DNA of 64,000 bases from Nymphaea colorata (Eukaryota; Streptophyta; Magnoliopsida; Nymphaeales; Nymphaeaceae), in contig NC_045138.2 in NCBI RefSeq assembly GCF_008831285.2, forward strand, positions 39,237,115 to 39,301,114, in the 5' to 3' direction. Below are positions 1-12,968 of the stretch, piece by piece (positions within the stretch are counted from its first letter, which is position 1; the number at the start of each line of letters is the position of its first letter). The position numbers and the translations under genes are program-made. The notes under the pieces are model-generated. The model searched no databases and was not told the DNA's origin. It saw nothing but the letters and a program-made list of their open reading frames with translations.

Positions 1-588
1 CTTAAGACCTGAACTTCCAGACTTTGGCATGGTTGTCATGAAGAACCTAGAACTGCATTTCTCGTGACTTATCAGGGTTATGCTGAATTAAATATGGATG
101 ACTCTTCCAGTGAGCTTCATAATTTGATTGTAAATGGTGCAGTTTCCTCTTCAGCATTTTGAAGACAGCCTATGCTTCAAGAGGGGATGAGTGATGGCCG
201 ATACAAACCTAGAACTGGGAGGCGGTATGGAATTGGAATTGGAATTGCTGCATGTGGGCTATGGTCATAGTAAAAAGCTGGACAACAGGACCAGAAATTG
301 AGAACTCAGTCCATTAATATAGTAGATATGGTTTAGACTGCACATATAAGTTGCAACAACTTATCTTTTAGGAAAAAAATGCTTATGACACACTAGATGG
401 AAATCCTGAATCCTTCAACATCGACTTAGACTTCCCCAAGGAGTAATGATAAAATAACAAATAAAGGTAGCAGAAAGTAGAACATAGGGTCATTTGTCGT
501 TAGTTTAAATCGTGAATACCATGTTCTAGAGAGACAAAATTCAAAACTCAACAGTTTCATGCTATCTCCACACACACACAGAGAAATA

Positions 589-592
<4 letters not shown>

Positions 593-671
<79 letters not shown>
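593..671. repeat. Compound microsatellite (AT)n(GA)n
   Basis: An uninterrupted AT run of about 60 bp passes directly into a GA run of about 18 bp. This is a typical hypervariable plant microsatellite and needs no gene-related explanation. Confidence 0.95.
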
Positions 672-700
672 GACGGTTCAATGCTGTCGTGTATTGAAGA

Positions 701-780
701 TTGCCAATGAATAAATTTTAAGTATGTCGTTAAAATACAGTTGCCAATGAATAAATTTTAAGTATGTCGTTAAAATACAG
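701..780. repeat. Exact 40-bp tandem duplication
   Basis: The 40 bases at 701-740 recur without a single change at 741-780. The unit is AT-rich and non-coding. Perfect identity points to a recent duplication, probably replication slippage near the adjacent AT/GA microsatellite, although an assembly artefact of the same length cannot be excluded. Confidence 0.95.
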
Positions 781-1456
781 TCACTAAGTTGATATTAGCT
801 TCGTGGCACAACGACTGTTTATGGGTGCTTTAATGGTAATTTAAAATTCTTTCGACAATGAATTTTTTAAATTTTAATCATCCAGTACTTAAATCTTCTG
901 CATAATTTTTTAGTGACCTATGAACAGATCAGTTGCATATCTATTTCTGACCGCACTACTTTCGATCTCTCTGGACAGGTATATTTACGTTCCCATCCTT
1001 CACAGAGAGTGGACTAGCCAGATGTCAACCTTGTTGTACAGTAAAAGTAGCATTCAACATTATTTATCAGGCCACTTCTATTCTACCATCCTTTTGATCC
1101 TATAAACTTTGAAGGAAGAAAATTGAAATTTGTTCGTGTGCTTTCTACAATCTGAAATGAGAACTTCTGGGACTCGGCAATTGGCATGACCGTTAGATGT
1201 GATGACAAATTTCTGTTATATCACTTCCGTTGCTTTTTAATATATCCATGAAAACTTATCACCTTCAAATAGCCAAGCAGTTTCAAACTAGTTCCTTTTA
1301 GTTTTACTACTGAGCAGTTGAACCAGCGGAACATATCAGCCACTACAGGCCGATACATATTGATATTGATAATGCTGCTTGAAACCACTGGTCGTGTTTG
1401 ATCTAGTGTGATTTATTAGTGTGTGTTGTCCTTTGGACCCATTGCTTCTTTTATGT

Positions 1457-1627
1457 GATAGAGAACAGTACATACACCTTCTTGGGAGAATCGTAGGAAA
1501 GGCAAAAGAGGGAAAAGGCATATTGCTGCTCAATCCATGGGAAGATTTCTTCTTGTCAAGTATTAAGGACCACCTAGCAATATGCGATGCCGAAATGCCC
1601 CCAGTTGATCCAGACATGAGAAAGAAG
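1457..1627 (+). pseudogene. Decayed exon of an MSS116-like DEAD-box RNA helicase
   Basis: One frame reads DREQYIH, then a scrambled segment, then KEGKGILLL, PWEDFFLSSIKD and VDPD. This follows the C-terminal helicase region of plant organelle DEAD-box helicases related to AtRH26/RH31 (remembered pattern: DREQYIH-RLGRTGR, then a PWEE-FF-SSIKDLP stretch). The motif VI core (HRLGRTGR in the family) has become HLLGRIVG, which removes arginine and glycine residues needed for ATP hydrolysis. The segment ends at AAG followed by GTTAGC, like an original exon end with its splice donor. No upstream helicase motifs I-V and no following exon are visible within reach. I infer a relic of a duplicated helicase gene. 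It is unlikely to be expressed as a functional protein. Confidence 0.7.
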
Positions 1628-1741
1628 GTTAGCTTGCAATAAATTCTTTTATTACTCGCGCATAGATTAGGTAATCGATTTTCTCCTCATTTATGGTCAG
1701 TCTTAACTTTCCATTTGTAATTCCTTTCCTGTGCAGAGAAA

Positions 1742-2035
1742 TTAGAAGCCACATGTGCAGGTTTATATGTGTATATTGCTACAATTGTCCTTTTCTGTTT
1801 CCAGATTGTTTCCCATGTGGGCCTTTGTTACTCAAAGGTAATCACAGTGGTTTAGAAGTAGGGCATGTTTTAAGCTAAGCTATTACTCTTGCTTCATTTT
1901 TGTGTTAGAAGCCATTACTACAGGTTTATATGTGTATATTGCTAAAACTGTCTTGCTATGTGGACCCTTGTTACTCAAAGGTAATCATAGTAGTGTAGAA
2001 GTAGGGAATGTTTTGAGCTAGCCCATTACTCTTTC
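1742..2035. repeat. Imperfect tandem duplication, two copies of about 130-155 bp
   Basis: 1742-1896 and 1905-2035 share long blocks, including TTAGAAGCCA, CAGGTTTATATGTGTATAT, TTGTTACTCAAAGGTAATCA, GTAGAAGTAGGG-ATGTTTT and TATTACTCTT-CTT. The copies differ by substitutions and a deletion of about 20 bp, so the duplication is older than the one at 701-780. It lies just 3' of the helicase relic, in what would have been its intron or flank. No coding potential is retained. Confidence 0.85.
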
Positions 2036-5000
2036 TTGTTTTCTGTCTTCTTTTTGCCTGTGATGTTTCTGCTTGGCTTTGCGTTCTTCCCTTACAGTTT
2101 TCTTATACTACTTTGCTCTGATCTTCTTGAGGGGAAAGCTATTTTAGATTTTGAATCTTGACGAGCGATTAGTGGGCTTATTGTTTTCAAGACTTTCAGG
2201 TCCTGTGCTGGTTAGCGGGCTTTTGTTCTGTTTTGCAGTATCAGGCTAATTGATTTTTGCAGTCGTTACAGCGAATTAGAAACCTGATTGTGATCCAAGC
2301 AGGTTAGTTCCTCCGGCTCTTTAGTTTTCCGGCCCGAGCCTGTTCTCACTCAGGCCAGGACGACGGGTATTCCAAAGCTCAACTGGTGCCTGACCTTATG
2401 GCCACCACTATTTAATTCGACGAAGCCATGATCAAAAGAATATGCTTGCTGGTCTCTTAAGCAAATGTACATGGAAATCCTTGTACCTGTTGTCAAATAG
2501 GCTGGGCTTCCACGCTACTATCATTTAATAAATCCCCTGTTATAAAAATCTCCATGGCTGCACGACCTTACAAATGATTGAGGAAGCAGGTCTCACTATC
2601 TGGAGGTTGGCTTGGCTTGGCTTGAGCTGGCTTGAATAAGTACCAACGAGCTTGACCAGCTGAAGAATACTTCATCTCTGTCAACTCAACTTGTACTGGA
2701 GACTATTTATTCGTGGTCAATAGTTTATTCTTCGATGAACTGACAAGTTGTTAGGAGGTGATAAATTTCAAATATAAAACGGGTTTTGATGATACATCCC
2801 AAAGGCATCTTTGCCTCTTCCCTCTGTGTCTAGGGCTTGTGAGGGGTTTGATAACTCTAAAAAATTTGTCTTGGAGTGTATTAGATGAAACGACCCAAAT
2901 CTGCTCTCTAAAAGTTTTGGTTTCAGTTAAAAAAAGCCAGAAACTAAGACAACCAACTACTTTTAACAACGCCATTTAAAAGTTTTTTTCAGAATCTTCA
3001 ATATGAAACTAAACTCTTCAAAGTGAAGCCTTACAGTCGGAATCGAGGTACATGCCTCCGCACATATGTGACACCAAGTCTGTTCATGCAATCAAAGACG
3101 GCCCTTGCAGACGGCCTCGTCAGATCTGGAATTTGAAACAAAAGTAGATACTGTTCAAGTAAGGTCGTAAAACAAGAAGTAGATCAACTGTGCCAAGCCC
3201 ATTGATAGAACCACACCAGTTCTTACGGAAGCACTTAACACCATTGGTCTAACTACTGCTTACCTATTTTATTCCCCTAAAAGTTGAGATTGAACCACAC
3301 TACCAGACTTTTTTGGCGCATTTATTATGTTGCACATAGAACTAGTAACTTTTTTTTTTTTTGAGAGAGAAAGAGATTAGATTCGATAGAATTGATCAAG
3401 GAATGAAGAGTTATTCTTTAAAAAGTAGTTGATATTTGCAAAAAGTGTGAACATTTTTATGCAATTAAAATCCAACTGGTTAGCAATTTAAATTTAGTGC
3501 CTGGTTCCACCTAACAAGACGGTGCGTGGACCATTTCAATCTTGCAAATTTTTTATTTGTTCACATGCTCTCTTAAAATTGACTGCATGGGAATTATCGA
3601 AGCCTTATATTTAGTGACATACACTTGTTAAATATCAGAAAAATCAATTCACTTACTGCCATCTATATCTTCAAGTCTTAAAAAATCATATCTACCAATA
3701 AATAAGACATTATCCAAGAATTTATTCCTAGTAAAAAGGTCCACCAAGTGGTGGGGAGTCAGAAATTTAATTTCTACTAAAATGTGCAAGGCATACAAAT
3801 TTGAGGCAAAAGATTTTAATTTTTTATTTTTTAAAAATGAGATATATTTTTGTATATTATTATGTATAATAATAGCAAAATAAAAAATGTAAATTCATCT
3901 TTTGTACTAGCATTTACAACAACTAAATGATTATAGAGTAAAACCAGGCTTTTTTTGCACTTTTAATTTCTGAAACATAGCACATGCTCTTCCTTAGCTA
4001 TTACCAAGTTATCATTCTCATATCCCAAAGAATTCCAAACACCCCATGAAGTTAGGGGCCCTCAAGTGCAACCAAAGGGGGCCAATATGAGAAAATATTG
4101 ACACCTAAAAGTTAAGAGGAGCCAGGTTTTCCTCATCAATATTTAGCTAACCCAATGAACTTAAAAGCATAAAATATTATTTTTTGAATTTTCTTGAGTA
4201 ACTTGAGCACATGTCGTCCTACATGAAAATATTATTTTTCAATTGACTTGAATCACATAGACGTGTTTGATTCCCCTGCGTTCCTGCTGTTCTTGGCCTT
4301 GTCACTAGGTACTTCTAGAGAGAGAATGGAAAGAACAAAGGCGGCTGCATTTGTTTGATAATGAACAGAGGCTCCAGGGTGGGTATCGGGCCGGGCCGGC
4401 CTGGCCTGGGTCTCGTTCCGGGCTCGGTCCGGCCCATTTAAATTAAAAAAATATTTTAATTATAAAATAATATTTTTAATATAAAATGTATTTATTAAGA
4501 ATAAAAAAATGTTATTAAAACAAAAAAAAATTAAAAAATATATATATTTTTTTAACTTACCGGCCTCCATGTGCCTCCATGGATGCACAAAAAAAATCAG
4601 ATATCAGCCCGAGCTACTTAAGAAATGGTATCCCAATAGATTGAGATTTATTTAAATATCCAATCAGATTTGGTTTTAAACAAGTCTTCTATATCCAATA
4701 TCCATACGTTCCGAAAGTAGGCAGTTTTGCCGTTTTCGTTTGGTTTAAAAGTTTGATTCGGTTGTGAATTAAAAATTGGATTAGAATATAATATAAGTTG
4801 TTCTTCATTTATATTAGTTTGTTTGAACATCGAAAGAAGCAAATACTATTGACAACTTGAATCCAATCCATTGACATCACTAATCGAAACAGCTTCCAAA
4901 AATCCATCCTTAATCAAAATAGCTTCCAAAGGATGCATGAATCTACACAATCTTGTTCTAAAACATGTTGTAATATTCTGACTTCTTTTTGAGAGATATA

Positions 5001-5900
5001 TTTAGTACATTCAAGTATTAAATGAAGAATGAAAAGATACAAATTGCAAGATATTTTCCATAAATTGCTAGCAGCTCAATAAAATGCCGGAAAAACAAAC
5101 CATACAACAGAAGTTTTGAAACTATAATTGCTATGAAATAAAATACTGATCTACATAACATTATGCCATTGTTTGTGTTCTTTATTTTCTTTTGGAGTGT
5201 TGCCTTTTCGATCCTTTTTTAACTGTTACAATATGTTACTTAATATGAAAAAGCGAAATATAAAGACAGCCTCCTTGAAAAAGAAAATTTATGTTATTGG
5301 AAGACAAAATTTTGTAAAACACATGTTCAAAGAATACCATGTTATTGTTTTAGAAAGCATGCACTATTTCTAGATTCCAAGTCAAACACTAGCACATTTT
5401 TTGAAACAATAGCATGACGTTCTTGGAGAATGGTTTATAAAAATATGTTTCGTAAAAGCATATTGTTCTTTCCGCATGCCTTCAAACGGATGCTTTAATT
5501 GCCTACAATCCCTAGAGTAGGGTAAAATATATTGAAGACTTTGACATCTAGCAAAAATTAATCTGCCGTGTAGTCTACAAAGACACATCCGTTAATGGAA
5601 TGTGTAGTAAATGGTTCTCCAATGGCAAGAAATTTTACCCATTTGATGAATAGCAAAGGAAATATATGACAAAATCTGTCTACTTTCTCAGTTTAAAAAT
5701 CATTTAGGAGAAGGGCTTGAACATGTCTGCTTATGTTCTCAGTTTGATTCTTGTGGGTGATAAAGTATGTACAACATTTACTTGCGGATAAGAAAACAAA
5801 TGAACATAGGTCGAAAAAAAAATCATGATAGGCATTATCACCCCCTAATTTCCTATAGTAAAATTGAGGGATTTTAGAAATAAAAATAAACTTATTTGAA
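2036..5900. other. Intergenic AT-rich stretch
   Basis: No gene recognised; the small open frames show no family resemblance and coincide with AT-rich sequence. A compact GC-rich block at about 4376-4436 made of CCGG/GGCC palindromic units (GGGCCGGGCCGGCC) is flanked by A/T-rich DNA, an arrangement I associate with transposon remnants in plant genomes. Confidence 0.4.
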
Positions 5901-8517
5901 AAAATAGTTGACTCATCAGTTGCAATACTGGGAACTTGGGACTGCAGCACGTAAAATAACCAAAATGAGGAACTTGCAGACCCGGATCCAGAGATCCACG
6001 AAAGGAGTCCCGGGTCGGGAGCAACACGGACTCGGTACGTCACGTCTTCGTTAGTTCAACCGGCGGAGACCACGTTGTCCGGTCGGAGAGAAAGCTTCGT
6101 CCAGGAAACAAACCGTTCGCGGTTTTGGTCTACGCGTGGCCCTTCCCCTTCGGGTGGTACGTTCATGCAGTCTGCCAGCTGGCATTTCTCCCCCCACGGA
6201 AACCCTGTGAATTTACAGAAAACCTTTTAGACTTTCCTTATTTTGGGTGGTATTTTAGGAAACAGTTGGGGTGCTTCTGGTCAATTGCGCGAGGTTTAGG
6301 TGTCCCCCCACATGCGGAATGACAACCGGGTGCGCCCGAAGGCTAGCCGCTAGCGGCCTCTGGGGCGGTTTCCTCTTCTTTCTTCGCTTTGCCCCCCGTG
6401 CTGAAGATAGCCGGAATAATGATCGGGGAGATTTCCAGAGGGAGGACGAGATCGCGTGCTGAGGTTTCCCGGCCTCGCGTCGCCGAGGAAGGAGTCTGCA
6501 TCTCCGACGTCGTTTCAGGTCAGTCGGCATCTTCAACCGTTTGAGAGTCGGGACCCTGTCTGATTGACATTAGCGCCTTGATCTCATCGAAATCGGCTCA
6601 GCGACGGGTTGCGTCTGGGTTACGGAAGTCGTTTGTCATTCATTTGCTTATAATCAATTGCATTTGGGAAAAACTCTTCTCTTCGGCGTTTTTCTTCAAA
6701 ACGATGTCTGCTTTTCTCATAAACGGCTGATTTTGTGGGCCATTAGGGCAACGTGAAAGCAAATTAAAATGAGAGAGACTTGGATTACTTGCTTTCAGCG
6801 AGCCGAAATCCAGGATCTCTCTATGGATCTGTCAAAGTCATGTAAGTTTTCGAGGACCTTTTCTACTTGATCACGGGAGCGTTTTCAAGGACGTTTTTCA
6901 CTTAATCACGAGAGAGAACACCGAGTTCTTTCCGAAAATGTTTTGTTAAACGTTCACGGACCTATTCCACGGTTTCGAGTTCAAAAAAATGTACGTAGTT
7001 TTTGACCATTTACGGATCTTCCTCCTGGGGGAACGCAGGGGTTCTTCTTCTTTTCCCCCCTTTTTTCTTGGGAGACAGGGCGATGCGAGCGTGTCGCTTC
7101 TCAGGCGCCAAGTGAGCCTTCTTCCGAACTTGGCGCGATGGGAGGTCGGTCGTCTTTGCCACCGCGTCGCATGCGCACCCAAAGTCAGTCCCCGTTGGCC
7201 GTTACCGGCGGCAAGTTGTGGTGTGCAAATAGGCGTTCGCTTTGTATGACTTTCTCGTGCTCCGTGCATCATGACGACGTTTCTGGTTGGAGCCTGAGTC
7301 CGCTTTCTCTTTGAACTTAACGCCATTGATTCCGAATATTTGCTTAAGGTGCTTTACTTTTGACAATTTTCTTTATCACGTAGCCGCCTTTTATATCATC
7401 GTATAAAAAGGGGTCTCCTTGGTTTGAACATTTTGTCAGACGGCTGTCACTTTTTTTGTGGTAAATGTTATCAGATGCGGGTTAAGGCGTGAGAAAAAAT
7501 TTACTCCCAACATAGAAAAGAAGCTTTTCGCTCTCTGTCTTTCGTATTTATGTCTTCTCTCATAAATACAACTAACTTCGACTTGAGCAACGAGCTCTGC
7601 CCATGACAATCAGAATCGAACCTTACCTGCCCTTGTGCCAGGGAAAGAGTTCAGAGCTTTTGGCCTTCTTTGTATCCCGTGAAATCGATTGTTGATTCTT
7701 AATTCACTTATCCAACGTAAATTTGATGGTTTCCGTACCTACTTCCTTGATCTCAAGTCAGAAGCTGGTTTGGTTTCTTTGTGTGCATCTTAGAATATGC
7801 TTTTATGGCGGCTTGTATTTAGAGGTATGAGAATGCATGATCCTTTTTCAAAATCGGTGCAAGAGGCTGTGGTTTGTGAAAGGGTTCCGTCTGTTTCTTA
7901 AGTCACGTAAACCATCTACTTCCTGCCAACCTTCCCACTAGATGCTGCCAAAACGTTACCTGAGCAGGAAAGTCGGACGACGTTTGATTCCAAGAGTGTG
8001 TCCATTTCGTAAGCTCCCGTTTGGTCAAATTGGGCAGTCGAACCGCTTCCGTTCAAGATCATCCCTTTCAATCGATGGTCCTTACCTTACCTTCCCGAGC
8101 TTGCTGGCTGCTGCCTATAACAGTCAGAAACGAGATGCAGAGTCGCTTCCTTGCGGCAAAAGTGGCGGAGGATATTCTTTTGCCATTTGTGTTGGAACCG
8201 GGAGTGATGAGGTTTGACCGTTCTTTGGAGGCAACCAACGATGGGGTTTGCTGAGAACGGTTGGAGTCTTATTCTAAGTTTAGACGTCCCATGGTAAATG
8301 GTGGTTGTCATTAATAAGTTATTATTTATTTAAATCCTAACTTCCATCTCCTCTTGCCCTTCATCCTTGCAGCGACGCAAAGGGTGGAACATAAAACGGG
8401 ACTTCTGCTTGGCTCGTCTGCCCCAAACGGAGTAGTTGAGTAAGAGGGGCGTCGTCCCCACCCCACCCGCCTGGTTTTTTCTTGGCAGCTCCGCGGCCAC
8501 CATTTCCATCTCCGGCG
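5901..8517. other. GC-richer upstream region of the lipase gene
   Basis: Base composition rises from the AT-rich background, and open frames appear on both strands, but none resembles a known protein. Part of this may be the promoter and leader of the downstream PLIP gene. A donor-like CAG/GTCAGT at about 6516-6521 and an acceptor-like CTTGCAG ending at 8372 could bound a leader intron of roughly 1.85 kb. That is an inference only, since no transcript evidence is visible. Confidence 0.35.
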
Positions 8518-11500
8518 ATGGCGGCCACGATCCACTATCCGGCCATTGTGAGCAAAGGCATCAGAGACCACTGCAAGATGCGAAGATCCATCTCGGATCC
8601 GCAGCTACATTGCTCGCTGAACACGAAGGACGCCGCATCCGGTTTGCCGACCGAGACCAACTTGAGAGGCACGGCCAACTCGCAGAAATCGCTGGGGTTC
8701 CTTCCGTTCTCCCTGTCCGCGGGTTCGATCCCTAGCTCCGTGGTCCGGTTCTTCGTGGAGAGGTCGGAGCCGGAGGAGGGCGCGTTGGTGGAAGCAGAGG
8801 AAACGCCGGTGGTGAGAAAGAGCATCGGGAGGGTGAACTGGATCACAAGGTTGCTGGAGCTGAGGAGCGATTGGAAGGGTCGGAAAAGGGAGGAAGAGGA
8901 GGTGAAGTCGGGGGCCGGAGAGGAAGAGGAGGGAGAAAATGTAGCGGAAGACGGTGGGTGTTGGTGTTGTGGGGAGGACTCGGCGGGGGAGGGAGAGTTG
9001 GGACTTGGAGACGTCGTGGAAGATGCGGAGTCGTTCTCGAAGTTCCTGGTTCGAGCCACATTGGACGAAACGCAGGTGTTGGCTCAGCTCGCATCCCTCT
9101 GCTACCACGCGTACTTCATCTCGGAGATCAAGGTATTCCATGTTTCGTTTGATCTTTAGATTGGAAATAGAAATGTTTCAGGTCTCTACGTAGCGAAACG
9201 AGTCTCAGATAAGCCGTTTTTCCTGAAAATATGGGGCCTTTCCTGAAATATCAGGCAAAAGGTGGGTGTGAGTTGGGTGCCTAATGAATATTTTTCTCTC
9301 TCATCTTTTATTCGTTTTCGGTTGGTTCCAGGACATGCTCCCAACGTGACCATGTTTTCATTTAATGGTCAATTTGAATTTTCTAATTCCGCTCCCCAAA
9401 TTTCCTTTAAGTATGTTTTTTCTTGGATATATTTTAGAAACTTGAAAGACTGCAATGCAACTATCATGAGCTGAAGTTGAGAAAGAGATGAAAAGTAAGT
9501 GGAGCCATTTTTAGCTTCCATGAGGGAAGACTAAGATCAAAAGAAGGCAACTTAAAAAAAAAAAAAAAAAAGAAGGAAACGGACGTGAAACCGGTGTCCT
9601 GTCACCGAAAATGTAAAAAATTGACCTTTGATAAGAGGAAACGATTAAATATTAGCGAGAGTGGTCGTTGAGGACTTGGGCGATGGATTTGAGTAACTGA
9701 GCTGGAATCGGGTGTCAATTCGAATCACATAGATTTTTCTAAACTGAAGTTAATTTATCATAAGAAATTTAACTTTGCCTTCCAAATTGTAGCCCGACGA
9801 ACTGTGGAGGTACCACCGGCTGAGCTACGTCACCTCCTCTCTCGAAAAGAAAGCCAAAGCCAAAGAACTTTGCAAGGCGGGCACTGGAAACGACTCGCCG
9901 GGACTCTCGACTTCAGGAGTGAAGAAGGCGGTCAGGCCATCGGTGGCCTATGAGATTGCCGCCGCCGCCGCTTCCTATCTGCACTCGAGGTCGAGGAGGT
10001 TGCTTCCGTTCGCAGCCAGGGCCCACAATGGCACCGACTCCGCCAGACACTGCGAGTGTGGTGGTGATTTCTCTAGCCCTGGGGCTTCCAAGTCAGAGAT
10101 GGCGGCTTATGTGGCAGCGTCGACCGTAACGGCGGTGGTGGCAGCAGAGGAGGAGGCGAAGAAGGAGGCGGCCAAGAATCTGCGATCCCTGCACTCATCG
10201 CCTTGTGAGTGGTTCGTCTGCGACGATGATGCCGCGCACACTCGTTGCTTCGTCATTCAGGTCAGCCTCTCTCCATGCCTGCAACAATCGAATCGAGCCC
10301 GGACTCATTACGAGCCAAGTTTTACCACCGCACGTCCCATTTGCGATTCCAGGCGCGGAGAGCAAATCTGGTCCAAAGTTTAGGGCCCAAAATGGTCGAG
10401 GGCGCCCGTAGCTGCCGTCCATCTCAAAGATGAACGGCTTGAGAAATTGATGAATGTGGCTGTGTTTCATTTCTAGTGGGGCACCAAATGGAAGTTCTGT
10501 TGGCTGTTGCATATTTGAATCGCGTCTTACGACAAAAAAAATGATACAAGAACGCAAGAAAAGGAATCCGTTCATCTTGATGATGAACGGAATCCTAGCG
10601 GCCTCGGGCATGGGGTTGGACTAGTATCAAGAAGTGGCATAAAGTGTATCATCGTTTCCGCTGTGTGCCTGGTGATAGAAGTTTTAGCAACAGTCTACTC
10701 TGAGGTGTTTTAACTTATAAGTGATTTTGAGTCCATTTATCTGTAACAGGGGTCAGACAACTTGTCGTCATGGCAGGCCAATCTATTCTTCGAGCCTACA
10801 CCTTTTGAGGTAAAATAAAAAGGAGGAAGAATTTCTCTGTTTGGTAGACTTGGTAGTATTCAAAGTAGAAGGCTGACGGTCTTTGTGTTGTTCTGCCGTG
10901 CAAACGAAAGGGAATGGACGTGTTGGTTCACAGAGGCATCTACGAAGCTGCCAAAGGCATGTACAATCAGCTGTTTCAGGAGGTGGTGGACTACCAAAGA
11001 GTGCACGGCAAACAGGCGAGATTCCGGTTCACTGGCCACTCTCTCGGCGGAGGCCTCTCCGTGTTGGTCAGCCTCATGCTTGTGGCCAGGGAGGTGGTGC
11101 CTGCATCGTCGATGCTGCCGGTTGTGACGTTCGGGGCTCCCTTCATCTTCGGTGCGGGGCAACGCGTTCTGCAAGCTCTGGGCTTGAGCGACTCGTTCGT
11201 GCAGTCGGTCATGATGCACCGGGACATCGTCCCTCGGGCCTTCTCGTGCCGGTACCCGGACCGCGTGGCCGTGCTCCTTCGGCGGCTCAGCGCCAGCTTC
11301 CAACACCACCCTTGCCTCAACAGCGATGTAAGTAATGACGTTTCACTTTCTGATTTTTTTTTAGTTTCCCCCTTTACAATGATTTAGTTGGAAGAAGATA
11401 TTGTTGTGGTAGTACTCTGTGGTAGCATCTGTGCACTGGGGGAGGTAAGTAATGGAATCGCATGCGGGGTTGCATATGTGGTCATGATGTAAGAAGGAAA

Positions 11501-12968
11501 TTTCATGTGAGAGCGTAACGGGGGTGCTCTTGATATGGCTATGCCGCTCTGGTCTGAGTTTACTATGATTGGTGATCCCACACCAACAACTTGATCGTTA
11601 AGTACCTCCGTTCTCTCTTGTACGAGAAAAAGCCCGATTGCATCCTTAGATCTAGGCTTTAGGATCTGGGTTTAGAAATTAGGTGTCGGATTTTGATTTG
11701 ACGGGAGGCTTGTTAATAATTAAGAAACATGTTGGAACTCGCCAAAATCGTGCCTTTTGAGTATAATAGGCTAATCGTCGCATCTTGCTGTACTTTTTTT
11801 TGACTTAGTACCTCAATGGAAGCTTGTGTTCCACACATTTAGTCAAAACACCTTTGTTTTTCTGTCTCCTGGTGTCTGAGGTTTGGTTAGTGTGAAAGAT
11901 CAACTTGTGTTGCATCCGTCGTGGGATTAGGAATTAGGATTGCTCTCTGTCCCCAAGTTACGTTGTAAAGGCATTCTTCTAGGTTGTAAACAGGCCGCAT
12001 ACGACAAGGGGCTTTCCTACTTTTTACTATAGTCCAATAGTGTCCACTCCAAAAGAAAAAGTGGTGTTTTATTTGTTATCCAACGTTGTATATTGAAAGT
12101 GAACTCACTCAATCTGCACGCGCGAGCAACTTTTAATGTTATTATTTCCAAAATTTCCTATGTTAGCCACACCTTTGCTGACGACTGCCGGACAGGGTCG
12201 AAGTTTTTCAGAGTAAAAGATTGCAGAAATTTTTGGAGTTTTTGTTCAATATAATGTCATAAAAGAAAGAAGTATATTGTTACAGCATTGAATTGCACTG
12301 TGCTTTTAAACCAAGTTAAAAGATGAATGGGGATAGGGAGGCTGGTCTTTGGCACTTGATGAATCCTTTTCCCTTTCACATGGTTGTCAAGGAATGGCAC
12401 TACACAAAAACGAACCTCTTCTAGATTGCATTGAGCATGCCTCTTTTCTTCGTAAGAAGGGTTACTTGGGCTATTGGTTGATTTTCCTTTCCATTCTGCA
12501 AGGATGAAATTAAGCAGTTTCAGTAGGTTCATTGACATATGATTGGTGTTGAATCTGCAGAAATTGTTGTACACCCCACTGGGCGAACTTCTCATCGTGC
12601 AGCCTGACGAAGCCCTGTCTCCAGCTCATCCCCTTCTTCCACATGGGAGTGGCCTGTACAAGCTTAGAACGACGCTGGGGTATGGTCCGCTAGCAAGTGC
12701 TGTGCGCACCTTCCTCAATTCACCACATCCATTAGAAACTCTTAGTGATCCCAAGGCTTATGGTTCGGAAGGCTCCATACTAAGGGACCATGAGTCTGCT
12801 AATTACCTGAAGGCCGTCAACGGCATCGTGCTGCAGCAGACGAAACACAGGCGACGGATGCTGCGGGAGCAACGGAAACATGATCTGTGGCCTCTATTCA
12901 GGCCGTGTTCACATGCAATGTCATCCCCGCCAACGACGGAAATCGCCATTGGTGTGGAGGTTCTGTAA
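8518..12968 (+). CDS. Plastid phospholipase A1, PLIP2/PLIP3-like (class 3 lipase)
   Basis: Five exons: 8518-9132, 9793-10260, 10750-10809, 10911-11327, 12561-12968 (TAA stop); all junctions are phase 0 with GT..AG, giving about 655 residues, close to the 650-710 of Arabidopsis PLIPs. These plastid lipases cut acyl chains from thylakoid membrane lipids at sn-1 and feed lipid remodelling, seed oil or oxylipin synthesis. Visible features are a basic Ser/Thr-containing N-terminus suited to a transit peptide, an acidic Glu/Gly-rich stretch (about 120-180), VTSSLEKKAKAKEL, SSPCEWFVCDD, SWQANLFFEPT and HRGIYEAAKG. The nucleophile elbow is GHSLGG (Ser about 425); MHRDIVPRAFSC supplies the Asp (about 486) and LRDH the His (about 597), so the triad looks intact. 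The start is the first ATG in frame (MAATIHYP); an upstream in-frame TTG is ignored. C-terminal similarity (AVNGIVLQQTK, LWPL) favours PLIP2/3 over PLIP1. In Arabidopsis PLIP2/3 are reported as abscisic acid responsive. Confidence 0.93.

Larger units (their letters stand above)
1..1456. other. Intergenic, no gene recognised
   Basis: No recognisable gene. One stop-to-stop frame of 49 codons (about 13-162, + strand, ending in TGA) reads as plausible protein with a SSSEL stretch, but it matches no family I know and may be chance or the last exon of a gene lying to the left. The rest is AT-rich. It holds a long (AT)n/(GA)n microsatellite and an exact 40-bp tandem duplication, both listed separately. 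Confidence 0.5.

Noticed and set aside
6946-7326. 126-codon minus-strand frame upstream of the lipase
   Set aside because: Basic, low-information protein with no recognisable domain, in a GC-richer region where long frames arise by chance.
8535-9141. Long minus-strand frames (174 and 178 codons) opposite lipase exon 1
   Set aside because: Shadows of the GC- and GAG-rich lipase exon; the + strand frame has clear PLIP similarity and correct splicing.
10195-10611. 138-codon minus-strand frame across the end of lipase exon 2 and intron 2
   Set aside because: It overlaps a confident coding exon and its intron and has no similarity of its own.
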